DNA from: Euryhalocaulis sp050486445
GTDB taxonomy: Bacteria; Pseudomonadota; Alphaproteobacteria; Caulobacterales; Maricaulaceae
Direction of reading: 5' to 3'
DNA: 12,096 bases
NCBI GenBank assembly: GCA_050486445.1
Contig: JBJHDH010000049.1
Span: 1 to 12,096, forward strand
Under the pieces are notes generated by a model, which did no database searches, was not told where the DNA came from, and saw only the letters and a program-made list of their open reading frames with translations. The first letter of the stretch is position 1; each line of letters starts with the position of its first letter. Below are positions 1 through 6,266 of the stretch, piece after piece. Both the position numbers and the translations under genes were made by a program.

Positions 1-60
1 GCCTAGGACCCGCCGGTTAGGACGGGGTAAATCCGGTTGTGGAGATTCTTCCGCGCACGT
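1..60. other. Left edge, no assignable gene
   Basis: The first 60 bases lie beyond the 3' end of the RNA methyltransferase gene, which reads towards the left edge. No coding frame can be judged over so short a stretch. The hexamer TAGGAC occurs twice, at 4-9 and 18-23, and a TAA follows at 28-30. This could be the extreme 3' end or trailer of a gene entering from the left, but nothing here proves it. Confidence 0.4.
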
Positions 61-597
61 TCACCTGCGCTGGCGCGGGGCGGTCCAGGATTCCGGGGGG
101 CCCAGCTCCGGCCCGCCGGGCATCACCAGCCGCTCCGGCCAGCCGCCCATGACCAGCGCGCGGTCATACATCACGATGGCGGCGGCGACCGAAACATTGA
201 CGCAAAAGCGGGTGGGGATGCGCACGATATGGTCGCAGCGCGCCTGCATGGCCTCTGACAGCGAGCCTTTTTCCCGCCCCAGCACATAGGCCGCCGCGCG
301 CGGATGGCGGAAGCTGGGAAGATCGACCGCATCGGGCGTCAGCTCCACGCCGATGAGGGCGCAGCCGGCGGGCAGCGTCAGGGCTTCTACGCCGCTGAAA
401 TCGAAACATGGCAGGCTGTCGCGGCTTTTCGAGGTGTCGGCCAGCGCGATCTCGCGCGTGTCGTGCCCGGCGTTCACGGTGAAGGCGAAGCTGGCGCCGA
501 ACGCGTGGGCGGTGCGCAGGATGGCGCCCAGATTCATCGGCTTGGAGATTTCCTCCGCACCGATGGCGAACCAGCCGCGATTGTGAATCGGCCTCAT
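61..597 (-). CDS. SpoU/TrmH-family RNA methyltransferase
   Basis: Probable S-adenosylmethionine-dependent 2'-O-ribose methyltransferase acting on tRNA or rRNA, of the SPOUT (trefoil-knot) superfamily. The three SpoU motifs appear in order: motif 1 around residues 22-30 (N22, G24, R28), motif 2 at 105-113 (LGREKGSLS), and motif 3 at 127-141 (IPTRF followed by NVSVAAAI). At 178 residues it is a single catalytic domain without the L30e-like substrate-binding domain of RlmB, so it is closer in size to TrmL. A proline-rich tail follows residue 150. The ATG at 595-597 is preceded by AGGA seven bases upstream, which supports this start. It lies 41 bp downstream of the DUF1232 gene on the same strand. 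The substrate nucleotide cannot be told from sequence, so no symbol is given. Confidence 0.88.
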   Translation of the reverse strand: MRPIHNRGWFAIGAEEISKPMNLGAILRTAHAFGASFAFTVNAGHDTREIALADTSKSRDSLPCFDFSGVEALTLPAGCALIGVELTPDAVDLPSFRHPRAAAYVLGREKGSLSEAMQARCDHIVRIPTRFCVNVSVAAAIVMYDRALVMGGWPERLVMPGGPELGPPESWTAPRQRR

Positions 598-638
598 CGG
601 CCCATCCTATGCGGCCGGACCTGCGGATGGACAAGGCG

Positions 639-1046
639 TCAGGCGGGATCGCGCCGCAGCAGAACGCGCGCCGCCTGGCGGTGGCGGCGTTTGATGTGCG
701 CGCCGGCGACGCCGATGGCCATGGCCAGCACCGCCGCGTCGTCGGTGAAGCCGATCCCGGCGACAAAGTCGGGAATCATGTCCATGGGGGTGACAAAATA
801 GACCAGCGCCCCGGCCAGCACGGCCTTCACCCGCCCCGGGGTGACAGGATCGGTCCAGCAATACCAGGCCGCCGCCAGATCCTCGGCGAAGGGCACACGG
901 CCGAGCACAGTCCAGAATTTCGGCCAGAATTCGCGCAGGCGCGCCGCGTCTTCCGGACTCAAATCAAGCGCCGCGCCGGGGAGGGGGCCTTGTTCCGCCG
1001 CCGTCACAGGCGCGCGGCGGCGGAACAGAAAAGGCGCATGTTTCAT
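639..1046 (-). CDS. DUF1232 (YkvA-like) membrane protein
   Basis: A 135-residue protein with a DUF1232 core. Residues 66-102 carry the family's typical run: DPVTP followed by a hydrophobic stretch (RVKAVLAGALVYFV), then TPMDMIPDF and a downstream TDD. The family is widespread, usually has one membrane-associated hairpin, and has no settled function. The N-terminal 30 residues are poorly conserved in type, and the C-terminus is basic (KRRHRQ), probably cytoplasmic. The gene sits 28 bp after the lipoprotein gene and 41 bp before the RNA methyltransferase gene, consistent with one transcript. The ATG at 1044-1046 has only a weak ribosome binding site, so the exact start is less sure than the identity. 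Confidence 0.85.
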   Translation of the reverse strand: MKHAPFLFRRRAPVTAAEQGPLPGAALDLSPEDAARLREFWPKFWTVLGRVPFAEDLAAAWYCWTDPVTPGRVKAVLAGALVYFVTPMDMIPDFVAGIGFTDDAAVLAMAIGVAGAHIKRRHRQAARVLLRRDPA

Positions 1047-1074
1047 GAGCTGGCCCGCATCCCCGCGTCTTCGT

Positions 1075-1617
1075 TCAGGAGGCCGGCGGATATCCGACGC
1101 CGCTCAGATTCATCTGCACCTGGCGGGCGTCGAACGTGTTGGGGTCTGCCGGGACCGGGCCTCTTCCCATCTTGATCTCGGCGCTGGCGATGTAGCGGGT
1201 GGTCTCGCGCACGTCGAAATCCCTGAAACCGCCGCCCCATGGCCCCCATGGGTCGTACCAGCCGCGCATGGGAGTGTAGAAGGAATAATAGGGATAGAAG
1301 CCCCAGCGCGAGCGGAACCCGCCAAAGCTGCTGGCCCGATAGCGCCGGTCCGCCTCGGTGCCGCGGTCGGCGACCGTGAAATAGTCATAGCCGCGTTGCA
1401 GCGTCAGTTCGGCGGCGCGGTAGAGCAGGAAATCCTCCACCGTTTCCCGGTTTGTGAGAGCATTGCCGGAAAAGCTGACGCGGAAGCGGTCCTGCTCGAT
1501 CTGGCGGTCCGAATAGCCATAGGGCGTGCCATCCCTTCCGGCCGGCTGGTAGGGGGTGGCTGTGGCGCAGGCCGCAAGCAGTGCGAACGACGCCATAACA
1601 ACGATAGTCCGTATCAT
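1075..1617 (-). CDS. CC0125/CC1285-type lipoprotein
   Basis: A 180-residue predicted lipoprotein. The N-terminus has one basic residue, a hydrophobic core and a lipobox ending at Cys17 (L14-A15-A16-C17), so after lipidation it should be anchored in the envelope. Residues 33-92 match what I remember of the Caulobacter CC0125/CC1285 lipoprotein family: GYS, then RFRVSFSGN, then LLYRAAELTL and GYDYF. Residues 98-135 are a Trp/Tyr/Gly-rich stretch with little sequence complexity. The function of the family is unknown. I chose the ATG at 1615-1617 because GGAG lies nine bases upstream (1627-1630) and the signal peptide begins there. An in-frame GTG at 1630-1632 would add five residues and has no such support. 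It is the first gene of the probable three-gene minus-strand unit. Confidence 0.82.
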   Translation of the reverse strand: MIRTIVVMASFALLAACATATPYQPAGRDGTPYGYSDRQIEQDRFRVSFSGNALTNRETVEDFLLYRAAELTLQRGYDYFTVADRGTEADRRYRASSFGGFRSRWGFYPYYSFYTPMRGWYDPWGPWGGGFRDFDVRETTRYIASAEIKMGRGPVPADPNTFDARQVQMNLSGVGYPPAS

Positions 1618-1710
1618 GGATCTCGTCTCCACAGGGTCCTCGCACGTCCTATATGGCTATGATAGGGCTCGGACGGAAGCCGGTAATCTGTAAACGAAAA
1701 GGCCCCGGAA
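1618..1710. promoter_or_regulatory. Divergent intergenic region
   Basis: These 93 bp separate the lipoprotein gene (minus) from the small exported-protein gene (plus) and must hold promoters for both. An AT-richer patch around 1649-1663 contains TATGAT (1658-1663) on the plus strand and TATCAT (same place, offset by one) on the minus strand. Neither has a convincing -35 hexamer at 16-18 bp. The minus-strand Shine-Dalgarno GGAG is at 1627-1630, and the plus-strand AAAAGG is at 1697-1702, eight bases before the ATG. The promoter assignments are guesses; the regulatory role of the region follows from gene orientation. Confidence 0.4.
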
Positions 1711-2061
1711 ATGATCCTTGCAGCGATGACGGCGCTGGCCCTGCTGATGGCCGGCGCACCCTCCGGGGACGAGGCCGTGATCCTGAGCAACTGCATCGAC
1801 AGGGGCGCGAGCGAGGCCGAATGCGCCTGCGGCCTGGATGCGGCGCGCGAGATCATGACGCCGCGCGAGATGGGACTGGTCGCCGCCCTGGCGCCGGACC
1901 TTTCGGGCGAGACCGAGGTCGAGGCGGCGCTGATCCGGGCGATGCAGGTCGCGCAGGAGCGCGGCTTCAGCCTGGAGGAATTCTTCGCCGCCGCGCAGAA
2001 GGTGGAAATCTACGCCGCGGAGGTGGAGGCGCGTTGCGCGGGCGCCGGGCAGGACGGGTAG
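1711..2061 (+). CDS. Small exported protein, unknown function
   Basis: A 116-residue protein I do not recognise. Residues 1-16 form a hydrophobic segment ending in AGA, like a short Sec signal peptide, so the mature protein is probably periplasmic. The mature part has four cysteines (28, 38, 40, 109). The Cys-Ala-Cys spacing at 38-40 and the distant C109 would allow two disulfides. Residues 44-106 look mostly helical and rich in Ala/Glu. AAAAGG at 1697-1702 lies eight bases before the ATG. Codon use resembles its neighbours and the frame is well bounded, so I believe it is real. The stop at 2059-2061 is 17 bp before the pyrE ATG, so the two genes are probably co-transcribed. Nothing links it to pyrimidine metabolism. 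Confidence 0.72.
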   Translation: MILAAMTALALLMAGAPSGDEAVILSNCIDRGASEAECACGLDAAREIMTPREMGLVAALAPDLSGETEVEAALIRAMQVAQERGFSLEEFFAAAQKVEIYAAEVEARCAGAGQDG

Positions 2062-2078
2062 CGCAGGTGGGCGACGGT

Positions 2079-2633
2079 ATGGACAGGGCGCAGGCGCGGG
2101 CGCGGCTGCTGGAGATCGTGACGGCGCGCAGCTTCCGGCGCGGCGATTTCACGCTGGCCTCCGGCCGCAAGAGCAGCCTGTATTTCAATCTCAAGCCCAC
2201 CATGATGGATCCCGAAGGCGCGCATCTGATCGCGACGCTGATGCTGGACCTGCTGCCGCCGGATACGGACTACGCAGGAGGACTCGAAATGGGCGCGGTG
2301 CCGCTGGCCGCCGCCTGCGCCGCGATCGGCCATGCGCAGGGCCGGCCGGTGCGCGCCTTCTTCGTGCGCAAACAGGCCAAGGAATATGGCGCCCGGGCGC
2401 AGGTCGAGGGTCTGGCCGAGGGCGAGACGCTGGACGGGGCGCGCGTCGTGCTGCTGGAGGACGTGACCACCACCGGCGGCTCTGTGCTGAAAGCCGCGCT
2501 GATGGTGCGCGAGAGCGGCGGCCATGTGGATACGGTGGTCACCGTGCTGGACAGGCTGGAAGGCGCAAGCGAGGCGCTGGCCGAACACGGGCTGACATTG
2601 CGCGCCGTGCTGACAGCCCGGGATTTTGCGTAA
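2079..2633 (+). CDS. pyrE: Orotate phosphoribosyltransferase
   Basis: Catalyses orotate + PRPP to orotidine 5'-phosphate, the fifth step of pyrimidine synthesis, in the cytoplasm. The 184-residue protein has the family landmarks: LASGRKSSLYFN at 26-37, the catalytic-loop type motif FVRKQAKEYG at 95-104, and the PRPP-binding motif VVLLEDVTTTGGS at 123-135. The ATG at 2079-2081 is preceded by AGGTGG (2065-2070), eight bases away. An in-frame GTG at 2067-2069 would add four residues but has a poorer ribosome binding site. The frame stays open far upstream, but that part overlaps the preceding gene and is not coding. The stop codon lies in a degenerate tandem repeat described separately. In alphaproteobacteria pyrE is often away from other pyr genes, as here. 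Confidence 0.95.
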   Translation: MDRAQARARLLEIVTARSFRRGDFTLASGRKSSLYFNLKPTMMDPEGAHLIATLMLDLLPPDTDYAGGLEMGAVPLAAACAAIGHAQGRPVRAFFVRKQAKEYGARAQVEGLAEGETLDGARVVLLEDVTTTGGSVLKAALMVRESGGHVDTVVTVLDRLEGASEALAEHGLTLRAVLTARDFA

Positions 2634-2677
2634 TGGATTTTTGCGTAGCGGGCTTTGTGTGACGGCTTTGCTTGAGC
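2621..2677 (+). repeat. Degenerate 14-15 bp tandem repeat at pyrE end
   Basis: Four successive segments resemble each other: 2621-2634 (GGATTTTGCGTAAT), 2635-2649 (GGATTTTTGCGTAGC), 2650-2663 (GGGCTTTGTGTGAC) and 2664-2677 (GGCTTTGCTTGAGC). Copies 1 and 2 are nearly identical; copies 3 and 4 are more diverged. Each carries a stop triplet near its end: TAA, TAG, TGA, TGA. The first is the pyrE stop, and the second lies 15 bases later in the same frame. The resemblance of copies 1 and 2 is clear, while that of copies 3 and 4 could be partly chance. Confidence 0.6.
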
Positions 2678-2723
2678 GAAACGCCGCTTGCCGCGCGGCG
2701 GCGCGGCGCCTATCGATCCAGCC

Positions 2724-3746
2724 ATGAATTTTGCCAGCGACAACTGGGCGGGCGCCGCGCCGGAAGTGATGCAGGCCGTGCTTCGCGCCAATGACGGATA
2801 CGCGCCCGCCTATGGCGGCGATGCGCTGAGCGCCCATGCGGCCGATCTGTTCGCGCAGGTCTTCGGCCGGGCGGCGGGCGTGTATTTCACCCCGAGCGGC
2901 ACGGCGTCCAACGCGCTGTGCATGGCGGCGCTGGCGCGGCCGGGCGGGCTGATTTTCTGCGCCGATACCGCCCATATTCTGACCAGCGAACATGGCGCGG
3001 CCGAATTCTTCAGCGGCGGCATGCGGCTGGTTCCCATATCCACGGCGGACGGGCGCATCGCGCCGGATGCGCTCAGCGCGGCGCTGGAGCGGTTTGCCGA
3101 TGACGGGCGCAGCCAGACGCCCGCCATTCTGTCGCTGACCCAGATCACCGAATGCGGGACGGCCTATGCGCCCGGGGAGATCGCCGCGCTGGCGGCGGTC
3201 GCGCACGGGCGCGGCATGAGCGTGCATCTGGACGGGGCGCGCTTCGCCAACGCGGCGGCGTATCTGGGCTGCGATGCGGCGGAGATAAGCTGGCGCGCGG
3301 GCGTCGACCTGATGAGTTTCGGCGGCACGAAGAACGGGTGCCTGGGGGCGGAGGCGGTCGTGGCGTTCGACGCGGCGCGCGTTCCCGATCTGGATGTGCT
3401 GCGCAAGCGCGCCGGTTATGTGACCAGCAAGGCGCGCTTTATCGCCGCGCAGTTCACGGCGCATCTGACAGACGGTCTCTGGCTGGCCTGCGCGGCGCAC
3501 GCCAACGCTATGGCGGCGCGGCTGGCCGAAGGGATCAGCGCCAGCGGGCGGACGCTGCGCTGGCCCGTGCAGGGCAATATGGTCTTCGCCGGGCTGGACG
3601 CGGGGACGGCGGCGCGGCTGCGCGCGGCGGGCGCGGCGTTCCATGCCTGGGAAACCGCGCCCGATGGCGGCGAGATCGCGCGGCTGGCGACCTGTTTCGC
3701 CACGACGGAGGCGGAGATCGACAGCTTTCTGGACGTGCTGGGATGA
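2724..3746 (+). CDS. Low-specificity L-threonine aldolase
   Basis: PLP-dependent enzyme, fold type I, expected to cleave L-threonine or allo-threonine to glycine and acetaldehyde, or to act on related beta-hydroxy amino acids. The 340-residue length fits the family. Landmarks are the N-terminal FASDNW (3-8), TPSGTASN (56-63), the PLP-contacting HLDGAR at 168-173, and the Schiff-base lysine K203 in SFGGTKNG (198-205). That last motif is typical of the Pseudomonas-type subgroup rather than of E. coli LtaE. I chose the ATG at 2724-2726 because FASDN is the usual beginning; an upstream in-frame TTG at 2688 would add an unrelated prefix. No clear Shine-Dalgarno precedes it, and the leader holds the palindrome GCCGCGCGGC (2690-2699). 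The stop overlaps the next gene's ATG as ATGA, so translation is probably coupled. Confidence 0.9.
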   Translation: MNFASDNWAGAAPEVMQAVLRANDGYAPAYGGDALSAHAADLFAQVFGRAAGVYFTPSGTASNALCMAALARPGGLIFCADTAHILTSEHGAAEFFSGGMRLVPISTADGRIAPDALSAALERFADDGRSQTPAILSLTQITECGTAYAPGEIAALAAVAHGRGMSVHLDGARFANAAAYLGCDAAEISWRAGVDLMSFGGTKNGCLGAEAVVAFDAARVPDLDVLRKRAGYVTSKARFIAAQFTAHLTDGLWLACAAHANAMAARLAEGISASGRTLRWPVQGNMVFAGLDAGTAARLRAAGAAFHAWETAPDGGEIARLATCFATTEAEIDSFLDVLG

Positions 3747-4591
3747 GCGGGCGCCCGAAAAGGCTGATCCTGATTACCGGCGCCTCGGCGGGCATCGGCG
3801 CCGCTTTCGCGCGCGCATACGCGGCGCAGGGCCGGGATCTGGCCCTGACCGCGCGCCGCGCCGACCGGCTGCGCGCACTGGCGGACGAGCTGCGCGCCCG
3901 GCACGGGACAGAGAGCCTGATTCTGCCCGCCGATCTCGCCGATCCCGAAGCGCCGGAGCGCATCCTGAACCAGTTACAGGCGCAGGGCCGCGCGCCGGAC
4001 GGGCTGGTGAACAATGCCGGCTATGGCGGCGGCGGGGCGCTGGCCGGAGACTGGCGCGTGCATGCGGATTTTCTTCAGGTGATGGTGCGGGCGCCGGTGC
4101 AACTGGCGCGGCTGGCGGCGCCGGGCATGGCGGCGCGCGGCTATGGACGGGTGCTGAATGTCGCCTCGCTGGCCGGCCTTGTCCCGCCCGTGCGCGGCCA
4201 GGGTCTCTATGGCGCGGCCAAGGCGTTTCTGATCGAGGCGAGCCGTGCGCTGCATCTGGAGCTGCGCGGCGCGGGCGTGCATGTCACCGCGCTCTGCCCC
4301 GGCCTGACCCGCACCGAATTTCACGCAACCGCGGGCATGACGCGCGCCGCCGCCAGCGCCCCCGCATGGATGTGGCAAAGCGCGGACATGGTGGCCGCCG
4401 CCGGTCTGCGCGCCTGCGAGGCGAACGCGCCGGTCTGCGTTCCCGGCGCGCTGAACAGGACGGCCGCCGCGCTGTTCAGAGTCTTGCCGGATTCCGCCGG
4501 CATGGCGCTGATGGCGCGTGTCTCCCGCCACTGGGATGAACGTGACGGGGACGGGCGCGACTGGACCAGGCCCGATGGGGATACCCGTTAG
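3743..4591 (+). CDS. SDR-family NAD(P)-dependent oxidoreductase
   Basis: A classical short-chain dehydrogenase/reductase of 282 residues. The cofactor motif TGASAGIG is at 12-19, with R38/R39 after the second strand suggesting NADP(H). NNAG is at 90-93, the catalytic serine at about S142, and Y156-x3-K160 completes the active site. PGLTRTEF at 186-193 follows the last core strand. The overall type resembles the broad COG0300/DltE-like group. The substrate is not evident. The C-terminal 20 residues are rich in Asp and Arg. The ATG overlaps the stop of the threonine aldolase gene by four bases (ATGA), so the pair is probably translated together and may act on related beta-hydroxy compounds; that link is inference. 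The ORF could be extended far upstream, but only across the aldolase gene in another frame. Confidence 0.9.
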   Translation: MSGRPKRLILITGASAGIGAAFARAYAAQGRDLALTARRADRLRALADELRARHGTESLILPADLADPEAPERILNQLQAQGRAPDGLVNNAGYGGGGALAGDWRVHADFLQVMVRAPVQLARLAAPGMAARGYGRVLNVASLAGLVPPVRGQGLYGAAKAFLIEASRALHLELRGAGVHVTALCPGLTRTEFHATAGMTRAAASAPAWMWQSADMVAAAGLRACEANAPVCVPGALNRTAAALFRVLPDSAGMALMARVSRHWDERDGDGRDWTRPDGDTR

Positions 4592-4791
4592 CTGGCCCGG
4601 AAAGAATAGCCTGCATCTTTCCAGTGATGGGGGATACAGAGTTCTCCGCCAGAACAACGTGTGCCGGTCCGCATGCGCGGGATTTAGCGACATGTTGCCT
4701 CGAATGTGGAGTCTGCGGCGATTTCAGCAAGGGCGCCGTCAAACCGCAAAGTCCGGGTCGCGGACCGGCTCCGGGCCTGTAGGATCGCATC
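4592..4791. other. Intergenic region before Ada-like gene
   Basis: No gene is supported in these 200 bp. The first part holds a hairpin (4599-4622). The last 50 bp before the Ada-like start contain AAACCGCAAA (4741-4750), which loosely recalls the E. coli Ada box, and the hexamer TCCGGG twice, 18 bp apart (4752-4757 and 4770-4775). These could be binding sites for an AraC-type protein, but no -35/-10 pair is convincing. The region presumably carries the promoter of the methyltransferase gene, given the gap in an otherwise compact run. Confidence 0.4.
4599..4622 (+). terminator. Weak hairpin after the SDR gene
   Basis: GGAAAGA at 4599-4605 and TCTTTCC at 4616-4622 are perfect inverted arms of 7 bp around a 10-base loop, starting 8 bp after the SDR stop codon. 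There is no T-tract after it, so it is not a standard intrinsic terminator. It may stabilise the 3' end of the transcript or have no role. Confidence 0.3.
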
Positions 4792-5646
4792 ATGGCGAGA
4801 GCGGAACTGGAACAGGCGCGGCTGGACTATGAGCGGGTGACGCGGGCGCTTGCCGTGCTGGAGGCGGACTGGCGCGCCCGGCCGGGGCTGGAGGCCGCGG
4901 CGGAGGCCGCCGGGGTCAGCCCGCATCATTTTCACCGCCTGTTCGCGCGCTGGACCGGGACCAGCCCGAAACGCTTCACCGACGCGCTGGCGCACGCCTT
5001 CGCCCGCCGCCTGCTGCGGGACGGGGCCAGCGTGCTGGAAGCGGCGCTGGAGACCGGGCTTTCCGGTCCCTCGCGTCTGCACGATCTTGTGATCGCGCAT
5101 GAGGCGGTGACGCCGGGCGAGGCCGGCGCACGCGGCGCCGGGCTGGCCTTTCGCTGGGGCGCGGCGGCGGCGCCGTTCGGAACCGGAATCTTCCTGCTCA
5201 GCCCGCGCGGCCTGTCGGGTCTGGCGTTTTCGGAAGATGCGGACTCCGGCTTTGCCGATCTGGCCGGGCGGTTTCCGGCGGCGGAGTTCGTCCGCGACGA
5301 TGCGCTCGCGGGAGAGATGGCGGGCCGGGTCTTCGCCGGCGGGCGGATCGACCTGGCGCTTTATGGCTCGCCGTTCCAGCGTCAGGTCTGGCGCGCGCTG
5401 CTGGCCATTCCGCCCGGCGCCTGCGTCGCCTATGGCGATGTCGCCGCCGCGCTCGGCCGGCCGGGCGCCGGGCGCGCCGTCGGCGCGGCGGTCGGGCGCA
5501 ACCCTGTCTCGTTTCTGATCCCCTGCCACCGCGTGCTGGGGGCCGACGCCCGGCTCACCGGCTATCACTGGGGTGTGGAACGCAAGCGCGCCATGCTGGC
5601 ATGGGAGAGCTTCCGGGCGCTGGAGGACGCGGAGCAGGCGGCCTGA
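4792..5646 (+). CDS. AraC-HTH/alkylguanine-DNA methyltransferase fusion (Ada-like)
   Basis: A suicide DNA-repair protein that should transfer the O6-alkyl group from guanine to its own cysteine, joined to an AraC-type DNA-binding domain. In the 284 residues, 16-107 form the HTH region (VSPHHFHRLFARWTG at 42-56, LSGPSRLHD at 90-98). The catalytic methyltransferase domain occupies about 190-275, with active-site C245 in PCHRV (244-248), preceded by YGSPFQRQVW (191-200) and followed by GYHWGVERKRAML. The E. coli Ada N-terminal zinc domain, which senses methylphosphotriesters, is absent, so it is not a full-length Ada. The ATG has AGGA at 4781-4784, seven bases upstream. A second in-frame TGA lies four codons after the stop. 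It may regulate itself, but this is not shown. No symbol is given because ada and ogt are both imperfect. Confidence 0.93.
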   Translation: MARAELEQARLDYERVTRALAVLEADWRARPGLEAAAEAAGVSPHHFHRLFARWTGTSPKRFTDALAHAFARRLLRDGASVLEAALETGLSGPSRLHDLVIAHEAVTPGEAGARGAGLAFRWGAAAAPFGTGIFLLSPRGLSGLAFSEDADSGFADLAGRFPAAEFVRDDALAGEMAGRVFAGGRIDLALYGSPFQRQVWRALLAIPPGACVAYGDVAAALGRPGAGRAVGAAVGRNPVSFLIPCHRVLGADARLTGYHWGVERKRAMLAWESFRALEDAEQAA

Positions 5647-5691
5647 CGGCGCCCGGTTTGAGCGCGCGGCGCGGAGGGGTAGAAAGCACGC

Positions 5692-6159
5692 ATGGAATAT
5701 CTGCACACGATGCTGCGCATCTCGGACCCCGAGGCGTCCTTGCGTTTCTTTTGCGAGGGGCTGGGCCTGAAACAGGTTCATCGCAAGGATGTGGAGGCCG
5801 GGCGCTTCACCCTGTATTTCCTCGCCGCGCCACAGGATATCGACCGCGCCGGCGGACTGGAGGAAGGCGAATCGCCGCTGCGCCCCGGCGTGCCGATGGT
5901 CGAGCTGACCCATAATTGGGACGAGGCCGGCTATGATGGCGGGCGCAATTTCGGCCATCTGGCGTTCAATGTGGACGACATCTACGCCACCTGCGCGCAT
6001 CTTCAGGCGATGGGCTATGTGATCGCGCGGCCGCCGCGTGACGGCCGGATGGCCTTTGTGCGCTCGCCTGACGCCATTTCCGTCGAGCTGTTGCAGAAAG
6101 ACGGCGCGCGCGAACCGCAAGAGCCCTGGGCCTCCATGTCCAATAGCGGAAGCTGGTAG
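5692..6159 (+). CDS. gloA: Glyoxalase I (lactoylglutathione lyase)
   Basis: Expected to isomerise the hemithioacetal of methylglyoxal and glutathione to S-lactoylglutathione, the first step of cytoplasmic methylglyoxal detoxification. The 155-residue VOC-fold protein shows all four metal ligands known from E. coli GlxI by alignment: H5 (in LHTMLRISD), E71 (VELTHNW), H89 (GHLAFNVDD) and E132 (ISVELLQ). It is about 20 residues longer than E. coli GlxI because of an insertion at roughly 46-66 and a C-terminal tail (PWASMSNSGSW). Insertions of this sort occur in the zinc-dependent class, but the metal cannot be fixed from sequence alone. GGAGG lies 14 bases upstream of the ATG, a little far. The gene follows the methyltransferase gene by 45 bp; both answer electrophile damage, but co-regulation is unproven. 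Confidence 0.88.
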   Translation: MEYLHTMLRISDPEASLRFFCEGLGLKQVHRKDVEAGRFTLYFLAAPQDIDRAGGLEEGESPLRPGVPMVELTHNWDEAGYDGGRNFGHLAFNVDDIYATCAHLQAMGYVIARPPRDGRMAFVRSPDAISVELLQKDGAREPQEPWASMSNSGSW

Positions 6160-6266
6160 ACGCCGCCCTCACTCGCGCCGCTGAACGTTGCTGAAGAAAA
6201 TGCGGAACGGCGGCGCGGCCGGTTCCGTTGCATGTTCTGTGCGGGACATGAAACGGGAGAAATACG

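Noticed and set aside
1653..2078. Upstream extension of the pyrE frame
   Set aside because: It overlaps the small exported-protein gene in another frame and encodes Gly/Arg-rich sequence unlike any pyrE N-terminus.
2010..3644. 544-residue minus-strand open frame opposite pyrE and the threonine aldolase
   Set aside because: Its translation is Arg/Ala/Gln/His-rich with no family motif, and it lies opposite two genes with clear catalytic motifs. It is a by-product of high GC at third positions.
4684..6120. 478-residue minus-strand open frame opposite the Ada-like and glyoxalase genes
   Set aside because: No recognisable domain, and both plus-strand genes here have complete active sites.
6161..6226. 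Possible terminator from CGCCGCC (6161-6167) with GGCGGCG (6209-6215), or from GGAAC (6204-6208) with GTTCC (6222-6226)
   Set aside because: The first pair has a 41-base loop, the second has a bulged stem, and neither is followed by a T-tract. GC-rich arms of this kind are expected by chance here.
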